NCBI RefSeq assembly: GCF_000003815.2
Contig: NC_049992.1
Coordinates: 14,062,648 to 14,126,647 of the forward strand
DNA length: 64,000 nucleotides
From: Branchiostoma floridae
Taxonomy: Eukaryota; Chordata; Leptocardii; Amphioxiformes; Branchiostomatidae
Direction of reading: 5' to 3'
In this document: positions 11,659 to 22,437 of the stretch, piece after piece
Numbering within the stretch: the first letter of the stretch is position 1
Layout: every line of letters begins with the position of its first letter
Notes under the pieces: model-generated
Seen by the model: the letters and a program-made list of their open reading frames with translations, nothing else
Database searches by the model: none
Told to the model about the DNA's origin: nothing
Made by a program: the position numbers and the translations under genes

Positions 11659-14600
11659 ATGGCGAACTTTCCAAAGCTAATATCTCTGTTTTTCTGGGTT
11701 TACGCATTTAACTTCGTCACTTCTCAAATGGACAGTCACGTAGACCCTTCCGCATGGCCCTTCGACAACCCAAACACGTTCGGAACGGCTCAGGAAAGGG
11801 AAGAGGGGACTAAAGAGAGTCTGCTTCAGAAGGCCAAGTGGACTTACTCCACTACAAGGGACAGAAAAGTTGCCGTATTTGACGACATCTTGTCGTTCAA
11901 AACGACAGTGGCAATATCCAACTACGTACACACCGTGGGGGCATGGAGGTGAGGTTTATGTTTATTAGGCAATTCTGATGATTCTGTCTGTCACATATGG
12001 TAAGCTAGTGTTCAACAAGGGGACTGTCACCCGACTTAACAACAAGTCATCAAAATACTAGTAATAGATTGTGTACCTGGATGCTGACTCAACGAAGACT
12101 CTTATGGAATTATTGAATTCATGACATGGAGAACATTTTGACATAGTTATTGAATCGTTTTAAAGGTTAAAAAGGTTTCCAAGGAGGTAACAATGGTTAA
12201 GTTATGTTTCCAGAGCCATTTAAATCATACAGATGTAACGTTAGATTAGTGATAGTTGAATAGAAATACTAATTGTATCTCATAAATAGATTATCCATCT
12301 TTGAAGGGGCTAAATGTGTGATGATAAACAAAAGCATTATCAATACATTGTATCAGTAAAAAAATAAATGACCAAGTTTTCATTCAAGAGTTTTTTCAAA
12401 ACACCTGGCCCTTATTACTTACATTACAGTCCTGCAGGAGCCTAATGTACAGCAGTCAATAGCCACCCATTGTTTGTGTGTAAATACAACCGACCCAAAA
12501 GTAAACCACATTTCTTTCAAACTGACAACTGTTGTGTAGGGGCACTGACTACTGTCGGATTCCAACTATTTACCATAGGGGGAGGAGTCGGGTCTCTGAT
12601 ATGTGCAGAAATTTGTATGAATTCCACACGTATGAATGTAGCTACATCATTTCTCTGTTTCCAATTGTCCTACAAATCTAACTCAAATCTTTTAAGTCAC
12701 AAATCTGATGAACATGACATTGACCTTATCACTACACCAGGACTTTGCTGAATTATCCTAAGCTATACTATATGTTCTCTGGTGAAAATAGAGTAGGGGA
12801 CCTTCTCAGTGTGAGTGGATCAAATAAATCTATCCAGATATGCAGCTTGTACTGTTCAGTACAAACCTGGTGGTTTACCGGGCATGTAAAACAAACAAAA
12901 ATACTGTATTATCGATATATGATTCATCTCTCTCCAATGTCCAGGTTTCAAAATTTTGACCCACATGAAGGTAACTACACGGGCCAGAAGGGCAACAACA
13001 TGCAGTGGGAGGCGACCTTTGACCCAGAGGTGTTTAGTTCCTCCAGGACTGGACAGAGCCTGACCCAGCTGGTGACTGAGATGAGTGGAGGCACACAGGG
13101 CTACAAACTGTACTCTGTCACAGCTAATGTTGTCAGGAGGTAATGTCAATCAAACCATTGGGTGTGGCATTGTCGTGACAACCCAGCTGTAATTGCAACA
13201 TCGCCATACACTCGTCAAAAACAGTTACTCAACAGTTACCCCTGATGAAAGACACTGGATGGCTGTCTGAAACGTCTGACCGGTTTCAAAATCCAGTTGC
13301 TTGAGTCAACTGTTTTTGGCGACTATCTTATTAGCTGGATGTCTCACCTTCATCGACATATCTTTAAAGGGAAACAATATACAGTAACTGTTTTATATCT
13401 TGTTTATATAGTTCAGTCTCTTCAGGCAGACAAGTCAACTATGTGAAAAAGTGTGAAAAAGTACTCTTCTGAGATTGGATACTTTTTGTCTTTCCTTGAT
13501 CTTTGACGATCCCAAGGACTTAAAAGGATTTTCAATGATTTTTCAGTGATCTCGATAGATCAATAACTTTGATGGCTCATTGGTTGCTGACTGGTTGTTT
13601 TTCTTTTGGAATAGTGCCCATGCTAATATGTACATGTATTTTCAGGCTGGATCTGATCAGGATGTACCACAATGCAGAAGAGTCTGAGAAGGAGTTCTCA
13701 GCAAGTATCTACCTGAATGAAGTGTGGAGGAAGAACGACTATGGAGAGCTGTACTTCTATGATGATGATGAAGAGATTTTTGCTGCTGTAAAACCGAGGT
13801 TTGGGAGAACAGTGGTCTGGGACAGCTCTATTGGTAGGTACAAAAATGAGGAAAATTTGGCAAAGTTGATAAAACTGATGATGATATTAATAATGGATGC
13901 ATGTTCCTAGGCTCATATGAATGAATTTCAGATTTCTGTCAGGATCTCCCTTGTATTAAAATATCAAAGTTTGTGAATCAGTTTGTTGATGACTGACACT
14001 TGCAGTGTGTGTTTAAGAAAAATGATGCTATCTAATGCAAATGTACCAAACTTTCAGATGATATATCAGCTAAGGTACTACAATTGGCCTAAATTCTTAC
14101 TTTTTTGGCTCTGATTTAAGGAATTCCATGTGGCTAAAAAAGTATGTTTTCTATGACTTTGGAGCAGTTTCCAAAATGAGCTTGATGATCCTTGATACTC
14201 AGTATAATGTTTAAGTTTATTTTGATAAAGCTTGACTTAACTTACACCTGATTTTTCCATCTAGATTACCTGTCCAGACCTCCTAGTATCAACTTCAAAC
14301 AGGGACAAATCATTCTCAACATGGCATTCACCACAAACTCCACCAAGGCTGAGAACTACAAGAAGATGTATGACTCTGTGGTGGCGGAGAGAGAGGCTGC
14401 CAGGAAGGCACCGTTTGTGACAACAGAAAAGCCAGGCATACCAAACATGGACGTACAGAAACACATCATTCAGGTCAGTGTAGCAATGTACATCTGTTTG
14501 ATGCTGAGTACATCTGATGTCGATTAAGTTCACTAAATGCAGGACCTCCAGGTTCCTTGGCTAGTATTGCCAGAACTACAATAGAGTACAAGGAAACATC

Positions 14601-17600
14601 TTTCCCTCATACCTGATATTAGTGCCAGCAGTGGGACCAGGACTAGTGGAGAGTTCTTTCCTTTGACATCATATAAAATCAGAACTCCACGCATACAAAC
14701 AGGAAAGTAAAGAGTGACTCAAATGAAGGCAGACAATATGATCATTTGAAATGTTCTAGTACGTAATAAAAAATGCAAGTCAAGAGTATAGATATGTAAA
14801 GCAGGTCATTTTAGCAAAGCACATTTTTTTTGCCCTTGTTTTCAGATTCATTTTACTAGAGATGAATGCTCTGCAGGTAAATTTGCCATGATTAAAATCA
14901 GTTCTATGAAAATACACATGTCTGTAGTATGCCATTGGTGTAGTAAATGACTTAGTTGGTTTTCATACAATTCAGTTGTATGCTAGCAGTAAAACAGATC
15001 ATTTGTTCTGTTTTACAGGAGTTCTATGACTCCAATGATATGAAGGGTGTTGTGCTGGATAATCTGTTTGATGAAGAAGACCTCAGTGCCTTGCGAACAT
15101 TCACCATTAAGTATGGTAAGAAATATGTCATGTTTTATCATACAATGAGGATACACAATGTTAATGTATATAAACTGTGAACGCATACTCACCTTGATCC
15201 ATGTCCTCACTGTTGGCATTGTGCTCCTATATAAAGGAATCATTTATATAGGAGCACAATGTATATATATATGTAGATGCAGCAAAACTGTAAAGTTTAA
15301 GCATTGCATAGTTTCAGAGATAATCTTTCTTTTTTTCCCTCCTTTCTCCTCCTTGGCCCTTGTCTACAATAAAGTTCTGTTGAAAACTCTGTTTTATGTA
15401 TGAAAAGTAGACATTCCATTGGAATATACAGTAAAGTACAGTCACCCATTGTAATTACAGGCCTTCGTATGTACTGTACCGTACATACATGTATACTGGT
15501 ACAGATCTTTTTTGTCTATTTTCCCCCAGATGACAGCAAACAAATCAAACTATGTTTTTTATCTTTATTTCAGGTCAGTACTTCTTTGATGACAGCATAG
15601 ATCTTGATAGCGACAATGTGCAGTGGATAGCAGGCTTTCCTGTGGAGTCATACGTGAAGAGTAAGATGTGGAATATCACCAGTCAGGTGGTGGAACATGT
15701 GTCAGGTAAGTCTTTTATCATATAATCCAATTAGCTTAACAACAGCTTTCAACCAATCAGAGAGCAATCCAAAAACCCATTCAGTAAAATTATGACATCA
15801 CCAGCCCTGTTACCTTTCAAGTGCTGAAGTACTGTTTTGAGGAAAGTTAAAGATTAACATTAGTAAAAATGATACTTTAACAGTAGGAATACAGTATTCA
15901 AATACAATTCAATCTCTACAACTGGATTAAAAACGGATATTTACTTCCGGACGTNNNNNNNNNNNNNNNNNNNNNNNNNNNNNNNNNNNNNNNNNNNNNN
16001 NNNNNNNNNNNNNNNNNNNNNNNNNNNNNNNNNNNNNNNNNNNNNNNNNNNNNNCCGGAAGTAAATATCCGTTTTTTTATCCAGTTGTAGAGATTGAATT
16101 GTATTTGAATATTGCTTACCTGGATGTCTAACCTTCATAAACGTAGGAACACAGTACAAAATGAATAATAGCAAGATTCTCATAATGGACCAACCAACGA
16201 CACACACATATTTGGCTATGCAATGTGAATTTAACCTATTCAGGCATTGATGTATTCCTTTGAATTCTTAGGAAAGAAAGGCTGGTACCCATATGATGTA
16301 TCCTGTAACCTGATCCGTAATGCTGACCATACCCGGATCCACGAGGACTGCAGTCCACATGAAGAGGAGTGGACCTTCCTCCTGTACCTCAACCCCAACT
16401 GGACCCACAACTACCATGGAGAGACGGCCTTTTTTGAGCATAATGATGATGATACAGAATACATAGCAGGTACAATGGCAATTGTCATAATTCACCTGTG
16501 CAACATATGATACAAATGTAATAACACCCTAGTACTGTTATTGGCCAAACTGATGCTTGTTCTGATCCTCAGAATGAAAGCTTGACCAATAAGCACTTTT
16601 CTTCAAGGCCATTTCTTTCAACTACGTACCAATCAAATGTAAGATTTTTCCAAATCACTATCATAATAAGTGCACAACTACATGTATTTGGCTGTTGTTA
16701 ATGTGTACATTCCCTTCCATTTCTGTTGGTGCAGAGGTGCTACCGAAGTTCGGCCGGGCTGTGATATTTCGCGGGATAATTCCTCACTCTGCCAGACCCC
16801 CAAGTGTGTTCTTCTCTGGTGCAAGGTAAGCTATTACGGAGACGTTTGGAAAAGGTGAATGTGTTTTAGAGGTCCATATTTCTTGCTCAGACCTTTATCA
16901 TCTATGGACTGATAAAAAAAATATTAAAAAGAAGTACATAAAGAAGAGGTCACATTTCGGTCTTCACTGTCCTGTTACCTTTATCTTTGTGTGATTTATG
17001 GTCAGGAAGATTTTGTGTAGTGAAGGTTGAAATTAGTATGACATTGGTCATTGGTATTATTACATTAGACACATTGAATTTTGGTTCTGCCCAACACTAT
17101 GTCAAAAGGTTATATGTTGTTTATGAATAATTTCAGAGCATGTGCTAAAAGAGAATACAAGCTTATGTGTTCACATCACTACTAAGATGTGTTTGTTATC
17201 ATGGTTCTGGACAGGTACATTTGCTGTGAAGATGTCTGTGAACCAGGCTACAGCCATCAGGATATAGTCATTGATATGTCTTGAGTCACTACTAAGATGT
17301 GTTTGTTACCATGGTTCTGGACAGGTACACGTTTGCTGTGAAGATGCCTGTGAACCAGGCTACAGCCATCAGGATACAGTCATTAATATGTCTTGAGTCA
17401 CTACTAAGATGTGTTTGTTACTATGGTTCTGGACAGGTACACGTTTGCTGTGAAGATGTCTGTGAACCAGGCTACAGCCATCAGGATACAGTCATTGATA
17501 TGTCTTGAGTCACTACTAAGATGTGTTTGTTACTGTGGTTCTGGACAGGTACACGTTTGCTGTGAAGATGTCTGTGAACCAGGCTACAGCCATCAGGATA

Positions 17601-20600
17601 CAGTCATTGATATGTCTTAAGTCACTACTAAGATGTGTTTGTTACCATGGTTCTGGACAGGTACACGTTTGCTGTGAAGATGTCTGTGAACCAGGCTACA
17701 GCCATCAGGATACAGTCATTGATATGTCTTAAGTCACTACTAAGATGTGTTTGTTACCATGGTTCTGGACAGGTACACGTTTGCTGTGAAGATGTCTGTG
17801 AACCAGGCTACAGCCATCAGGATACAGTCATTGATTTGTCTTGAGTCACTACTAAGATGTGTTTGTTACTGTGGTTCTGGACAGGTACACGTTTGCTGTG
17901 AAGATGTCTGTGAACCAGGCTACAGCCATCAGGATACAGTCATTGATATGTCTTAAGTCACTACTAAGATGTGTTTGTTACCATGGTTCTGGACAGGTAC
18001 ACATTTGCTGTGAAGATGTCTGTGAACCAGGCTACAGCCATCAGGATACAGTCATTGATATGTCTTGAGTCACTACTAAGATGTATTTGTTACCATGGTT
18101 CTGGACAGGTACACGTTTGCTGTGAAGATGTCTGTGAACCAGGCTACAGCCATCAGGATACAGTCATTGATATGTCTTGAGTCACTACTAAGATGTGTTT
18201 GTTACCATGGTTCTGGACAGGTACACATTTGCTGTGAAGATGTCTGTGAACCAGGCTACAGCCATCAGGATACAGTCATTGATACGTCTTGAGTCACTAC
18301 TAAGATGTGTTTGTTACCATGGTTCTGGACAGGTACACGTTTGCTGTGAAGATGTCTGTGAACCAGGCTACAGCCATCAGGATACAGTCATTGATTTGTC
18401 TTGAGTCACTACTAAGATGTGTTTGTTACTGTGGTTCTGGACAGGTACACGTTTGCTGTGAAGATGTCTGTGAACCAGGCTACAGCCATCAGGATACAGT
18501 CATTGATACGTCTTGAGTCACTACTAAGATGTGTTTGTTCTGGACAGGTACACGTTTGCTGTGAAGATGTCTGTGAACCAGGCTACAGCCATCAGGAAAA
18601 CCTTCCATGAGGAGGGCCGACACGTCTTGGGCATGAGGCAGAGATCACTCCAAATGCTGGAGAAGTTGAAGGTACATATTTGTAAAGTTGCAACCCAGCA
18701 AGATATCTAGACCATATTGAAGATACCTATTGTGATTTTTGACTTGATGTCTAAATGATGATAATATTAGCTCCTATAGGTGGCATTAAATGGCCAAGTA
18801 GGTAGTGAGTAGCAAACCCAACACCAAGAAGTCATGGGTTTGATTCCTGGCATTCCATGTTAGATGTTGTCCTGCGGTAAGGCACTTCACACGGCTTTTC
18901 TCACTCCACCCTGGTGTAGCAGGTTTGGTTTCACTTTCAGTAATACCTCCCTCACATTAGGCGCGATTCGATCGGACGATTCGCAGTAATAAAAGACCGT
19001 GGGATTNNNNNNNNNNNNNNNNNNNNNNNNNNNNNNNNNNNNNNNNNNNNNNNNNNNNNNNNNNNNNNNNNNNNNNNNNNNNNNNNNNNNNNNNNNNNNN
19101 NNNNNNAGATAAACCCCTCTCTACGGAAAACGCGTGTGATGCTGTCGACGAGTTAACAGCTCTACGGAGTGCAATGGCTAGCTCTCGGAAGCAACGAAGA
19201 AATGGCAGGGTCAGGATCACGCCTCCTCGTAATGGAGAGATCGCAGACTCGTCGTCCGATTCGAATCACGCCTAACGTGAGGGGGGTATAAAGACAAAGA
19301 GGAGGGATGGGCTCCACCTACCAATACTGTGCACTGGACACAAAAAACAACTCAAAAAGTTTACCCTTTTCTTTTTTTACCTGTTATACACCTTTTATCT
19401 CTTTCCTCTAAACTGTGTGTAATCTGTCTTTATTCTTTGGCAGCTTGACGACTTTGAACAGAAGTACAAGAACATGATCATCATGATGTACCGAGAACAG
19501 AGAATGGTTGAGAACGCTTTGGAGAAGAAACAACTTGGATCCTTAAGCATTGATGACGGTGAGGAAGGTGATGAGGAGGAGGAACTTGGTGAGGAGGAGG
19601 AACATGGTGAGGAGGAGGAACAGGATGAAGTGGAACAGATGTTTGGAGGAGAAGAGATGGAACTTGAGACATTTGATGATGACGGTAAGCTCCATGTAAT
19701 CAAAGTAACATGGCCTTACTGACAAAAAATTGTGATAGGACAATAATAATACCTTTTTGTCAGGGCTCGAAATTCGTTTTTGGGATTAGGTGCACTGGTG
19801 CACCCAGCTGAAAAAATTGGGTGCACCCAAAGATTTTGGGGTGGACCACTGAAATTTAAGTAATAACCTAATAATAAAACTTAGTTACAAGTTATCAAAT
19901 TCTTAAACAAGTACCATGACAGACATTTATATTATCTTTCTAACACTCAGATGTCAAGAATATGATGTATACTAGTATACTTTGACATCTTTACATACAT
20001 AAACGTAAGAAGTTATTTGGGTGCACCTGCACCCAGTATTTCGAGCCCTGTTTTGTTGATTTCTACAAATGGTAATGAACTGTCCAAAGGCCAACCTCTT
20101 ATTATAATAAGTTTCTTCTGTTCTTCTATGGAAACCAAATGCAGAGGTTTGACTTTATGGACACTTTAACTTGAGACTCTGGTATTGATTTTGAGAACTT
20201 GAGTCTATGGGGTGAAATATATACTAGCCTGGTCCCGACCTCTGGTTGTATCAGGGCTCTAGCCAGCTCGAAATTTTTTTCCGTCAGCCAATTCCCATTG
20301 TCGCGAAAACACTATTCCAGGGGTTTGAGAGACTGAACTGAGACCTTGAAAAACGGGTTTTTAATGAGGTTATCGTATGCGAAAGGCCACCGACACACAT
20401 TGTCAACAATCAGAACAATAGCAAAACAAACAGTGTGTGGCTTTTACGGCCGTGGGCAGCATCCCTAAGCCGCCTGTAGCTTTCACCAAGAATTTTTGTC
20501 CGTCTAGGTTGACGGATTGGTTTTAAAATTTTTCTGTCACACGCAGCAAATTTCCGTCAATTGACGGAAAAACGGACGCTGGCTAGAGCCCTGGGTTGTA

Positions 20601-20796
20601 TGTATGTATGTAACCTCCCTACATTGTTTCAGACTCAGAGGAAAACCCAGAGGAAGAACAGGACCGCATGCTGAATAAGCTGTTCCGCGCAGCAGGTGAC
20701 AATCCACAGAAGCTTCAGGCTGAACTGGACAAGTTCATGGAAGACTTCGACAAATTGAAAGGACAAGTCAGACAAGAGCTGCAGAAGTGGTTTTAA
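11659..20796 (+). CDS. Secreted protein with tandem 2-oxoglutarate/Fe(II) oxygenase-like domains
   Basis: Eleven exons: 11659-11948, 12945-13139, 13646-13833, 14265-14473, 15019-15115, 15574-15705, 16272-16469, 16735-16825, 18548-18671, 19444-19684, 20633-20796. Splice phases agree throughout and give 642 residues. Residues 1-23 form a signal peptide (hydrophobic LISLFFWVYAFNFV). Two homologous halves follow. In the second (about 300-480), H394-E-D396 and H454 fit the HxD...H iron site of prolyl-4-hydroxylase-type oxygenases, with Arg457 or Arg467 as candidate 2-oxoglutarate ligand. In the first (about 100-260), the matching positions are Y169, N171 and Y226, so iron binding looks lost. The C-terminus (about 525-600) is very Glu/Asp-rich and ends in a charged helix. 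Predicted site is the secretory pathway or ER. The substrate is unknown. Exon 9 is preceded by 12 tandem copies of its own acceptor; introns carry a SINE and several transposons. AATAAA at 21684 fits its 3' end. Confidence 0.85.
12785..12905 (+). mobile_element. Retroposon 3' end (uninterrupted copy)
   Basis: GAGTGGATCAAATAAATCT... TGTACTGTTCAGTACAAACC ... and an AAACAAACAAAA tail. The same sequence at 22750-23087 is split by a MITE. Confidence 0.65.
13236..13362. mobile_element. Fragment of a dispersed retroelement 3' end
   Basis: GTCTGAAACGTCTGACCGG ... CCAGTTGCTTGAGTCAACTG ... GCTGGATGTCTCACC. Related inverted pieces are at 49395-49545 and 53340-53470. Confidence 0.5.
15896..16111. mobile_element. 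Foldback element broken by a gap
   Basis: About 55-bp inverted arms (15896-15950 and 16055-16111; ATTCAAATACAATTC ... TTTACTTCCGG) flank a 100-N gap, so the gap lies in the loop of a hairpin. Located in intron 6 of the oxygenase gene. Confidence 0.9.
15955..16054. other. Assembly gap (100 N)
   Basis: A run of exactly 100 N, the conventional size for an unknown gap. Confidence 1.
17175..18596 (+). repeat. 112-bp tandem array built from the exon-9 splice acceptor and exon start
   Basis: About 13 units with a strict 112-bp period (unit positions 17299, 17411, 17523 ... 18419, 18531) fill intron 8 of the oxygenase gene. Each unit contains the intron end TTCTGGACAG and the first ~49 nt of exon 9 (coding YTFAVKMSVNQATAIR), followed by about 60 bp of spacer. 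The last unit, shortened in its spacer, runs into the real exon 9 at 18548. Units differ at only a few positions, so the array is young or homogenised. Since 112 is not a multiple of three, reading from an upstream acceptor into the next unit reaches a stop. Confidence 0.97.
18779..18945 (+). mobile_element. tRNA-derived SINE fragment
   Basis: GGCCAAGTAGGTAGTGAG resembles an A box, and GGGTTTGATTCC 45 bp later a B box. The body GGTAAGGCACTTCACACGGC is shared in pattern with the SINE at 29425. Located in intron 9 of the oxygenase gene. Confidence 0.6.
18946..19286. mobile_element. TIR element with internal gap
   Basis: CCTCACATTAGGCGCGATTC at the left and the inverse of CTCACGTTAGGCGTGATTCG at the right, bracketing a 100-N gap. 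Flanks suggest a TA target. Confidence 0.75.
19007..19106. other. Assembly gap (100 N)
   Basis: Run of exactly 100 N inside a transposon. Confidence 1.
19761..20050. mobile_element. MITE, CAGGGCTCGAAAT family (copy A)
   Basis: Ends CAGGGCTCGAAAT and ATTTCGAGCCCTG; internal GTGCACCCA motifs near both ends. TTTTGT lies directly outside both ends. Intron 10 of the oxygenase gene. Confidence 0.85.
20252..20593. mobile_element. hAT-type MITE with 8-bp target duplication
   Basis: Ends CAGGGCTCTAGCCAGC and GCTGGCTAGAGCCCTG; exact 8-bp duplications GGTTGTAT at 20244-20251 and 20594-20601. The right end is 39 bp before oxygenase exon 11. A left-end fragment of the family lies at 41181-41230. Confidence 0.92.
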
Positions 20797-21715
20797 CAAG
20801 ATTAACTAAAGCTTTTGACTTGAAGACCATACATTCCATTCTTAAGGGTCTCTAGGGGGACATGAAAGGATTTAGGTCCATTGGCAATTGAAAAACTTTC
20901 TACAGCAATAAATCATACTCCCCACCCTATCTTTTTGTAAATCTTTCAGGAAGAAAAATGTTTGATAAAACTAAAATAGCAAGCTTTAGAATGGAAAAAT
21001 TATAATTGGAATGTTCGAACTATGAAAAGTATTTTTAAACATAATGGATCACATAGGGGACAATATGTTACTCATTGGCCATACATTGTCACCAAAAAGA
21101 GAGAAATATATTTTTGAACATTAAGTAGAATCTAGGTTGGATTCAATTGTGGGTTACTTTCATAGTTTTCAAATCATGAAGGAACAGATTTTTTTCTCAT
21201 TTGAGATGAGAAGTAACCATTCATTATTGAGCATACAGGTAGCTTTCATCAACAGGAAAATCTTATCACTTTGTACATACTTATTATGGAGTAAGTTTTC
21301 CAAGATCTGACAAGATGCTTTATCTTATATGCTGCTTATTTTGATGTTGCTTTCAATGGTAAACTGTGGTATCAAATATAGATATAGTTGTTGGAGCTTT
21401 GTACACCAGGGGTCTATGCTTACACAGACCCGTCAGTATATATTTTTTTCATTTGGTATATAGGTGGATAGATATAAATTTCTATGTTTCCATAGTGTAA
21501 AATATGATTACATCTAAAATATGATGATGAAATTAAAGAATCCAAATGTATTTCTATATGGTAAGGAATGATTGGTATGACATTTGTATCTTGTGGTGAT
21601 AGACTCTCCTTTTGGTTTGTACATGTACTACATTGTGTATTGGTAATACAGCATGTATCTTTGCCCTTTTCTGTGTCTTAAGCAATAAAGAGAGTTTATG
21701 AATGAAAGCTACAAC
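20797..21715 (+). other. 3' UTR of the oxygenase gene with poly(A) signal
   Basis: This stretch follows the TAA stop at 20794-20796, is AT-rich and has no open coding frame. AATAAA lies at 21684-21689. It meets the COPS7 3' UTR arriving from the other strand. Confidence 0.6.
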
Positions 21716-22437
21716 AGATTTATTGTCTTGAAACCTTTTTGTATACACTGTAGGTTGGAAACCAGGAAAACAACCCTGGACAGCAATCTAAAGTTACATT
21801 GTTCACATTGCAAACACTTCAAACACAACTGGAAGAGTACAGGAAGAAGTCAATGCTGCAAGAATGTACAAAAATGTTACAAGCCATGAACATAACATTG
21901 TCTTCTGCTTTGAACAGGATTTTGTCCCTGAAATTTTCTCCCATGAATGGTTTAAAATGGTTTCTAGACACCTTAGTTCCTTAATGGTTAATTGGTTTAC
22001 TGTTAAATATCTACGAGTATCTGTCAGATGAATTCAGAATATTGTTGCCTCAAATGCAAGCCTATAGTGGTAGTCTTGGAGCACGTATGTAAGTTATTTG
22101 TGTAAAACAGTCCTATTTCTCCCTGTTACATGTTAAAGGACTACAAACATTTGTACCCAAGAACCAAGAACAATCATGCAAACAAAAAGTGATGTTTCGT
22201 TTTGGATCTTATCTCCCATATACTGAGGATGGACAAAATGCTAGAATGCCATTGTTGGAACAACATTGAAACAAAAATGTAAGTGGCTCAACAAATTCTT
22301 GTGCAATGAGGTCTTTCAAAATATAATCTTACCAACTTGTAAAATATGCATTAAACTTTGTTTAAACAAGTATTATGTACATATGACATAGTTGTGTGCA
22401 AAATCTCTTGGATCTTGTGTCACCTGATGGTAGCTGT
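21715..22437 (-). other. 3' UTR of COPS7
   Basis: No coding potential is seen. On the minus strand an AATAAA lies at 21724-21719, about 715 nt past the stop and 30 bp from the poly(A) signal of the convergent oxygenase gene. Confidence 0.5.

Noticed and set aside
17299-18610. Series of 65-69-residue open frames, each beginning MFVTMVLDRYTFAVKMS
   Set aside because: They are translations of the 112-bp tandem array across the spacer and acceptor; only the last copy joins real exon 9.
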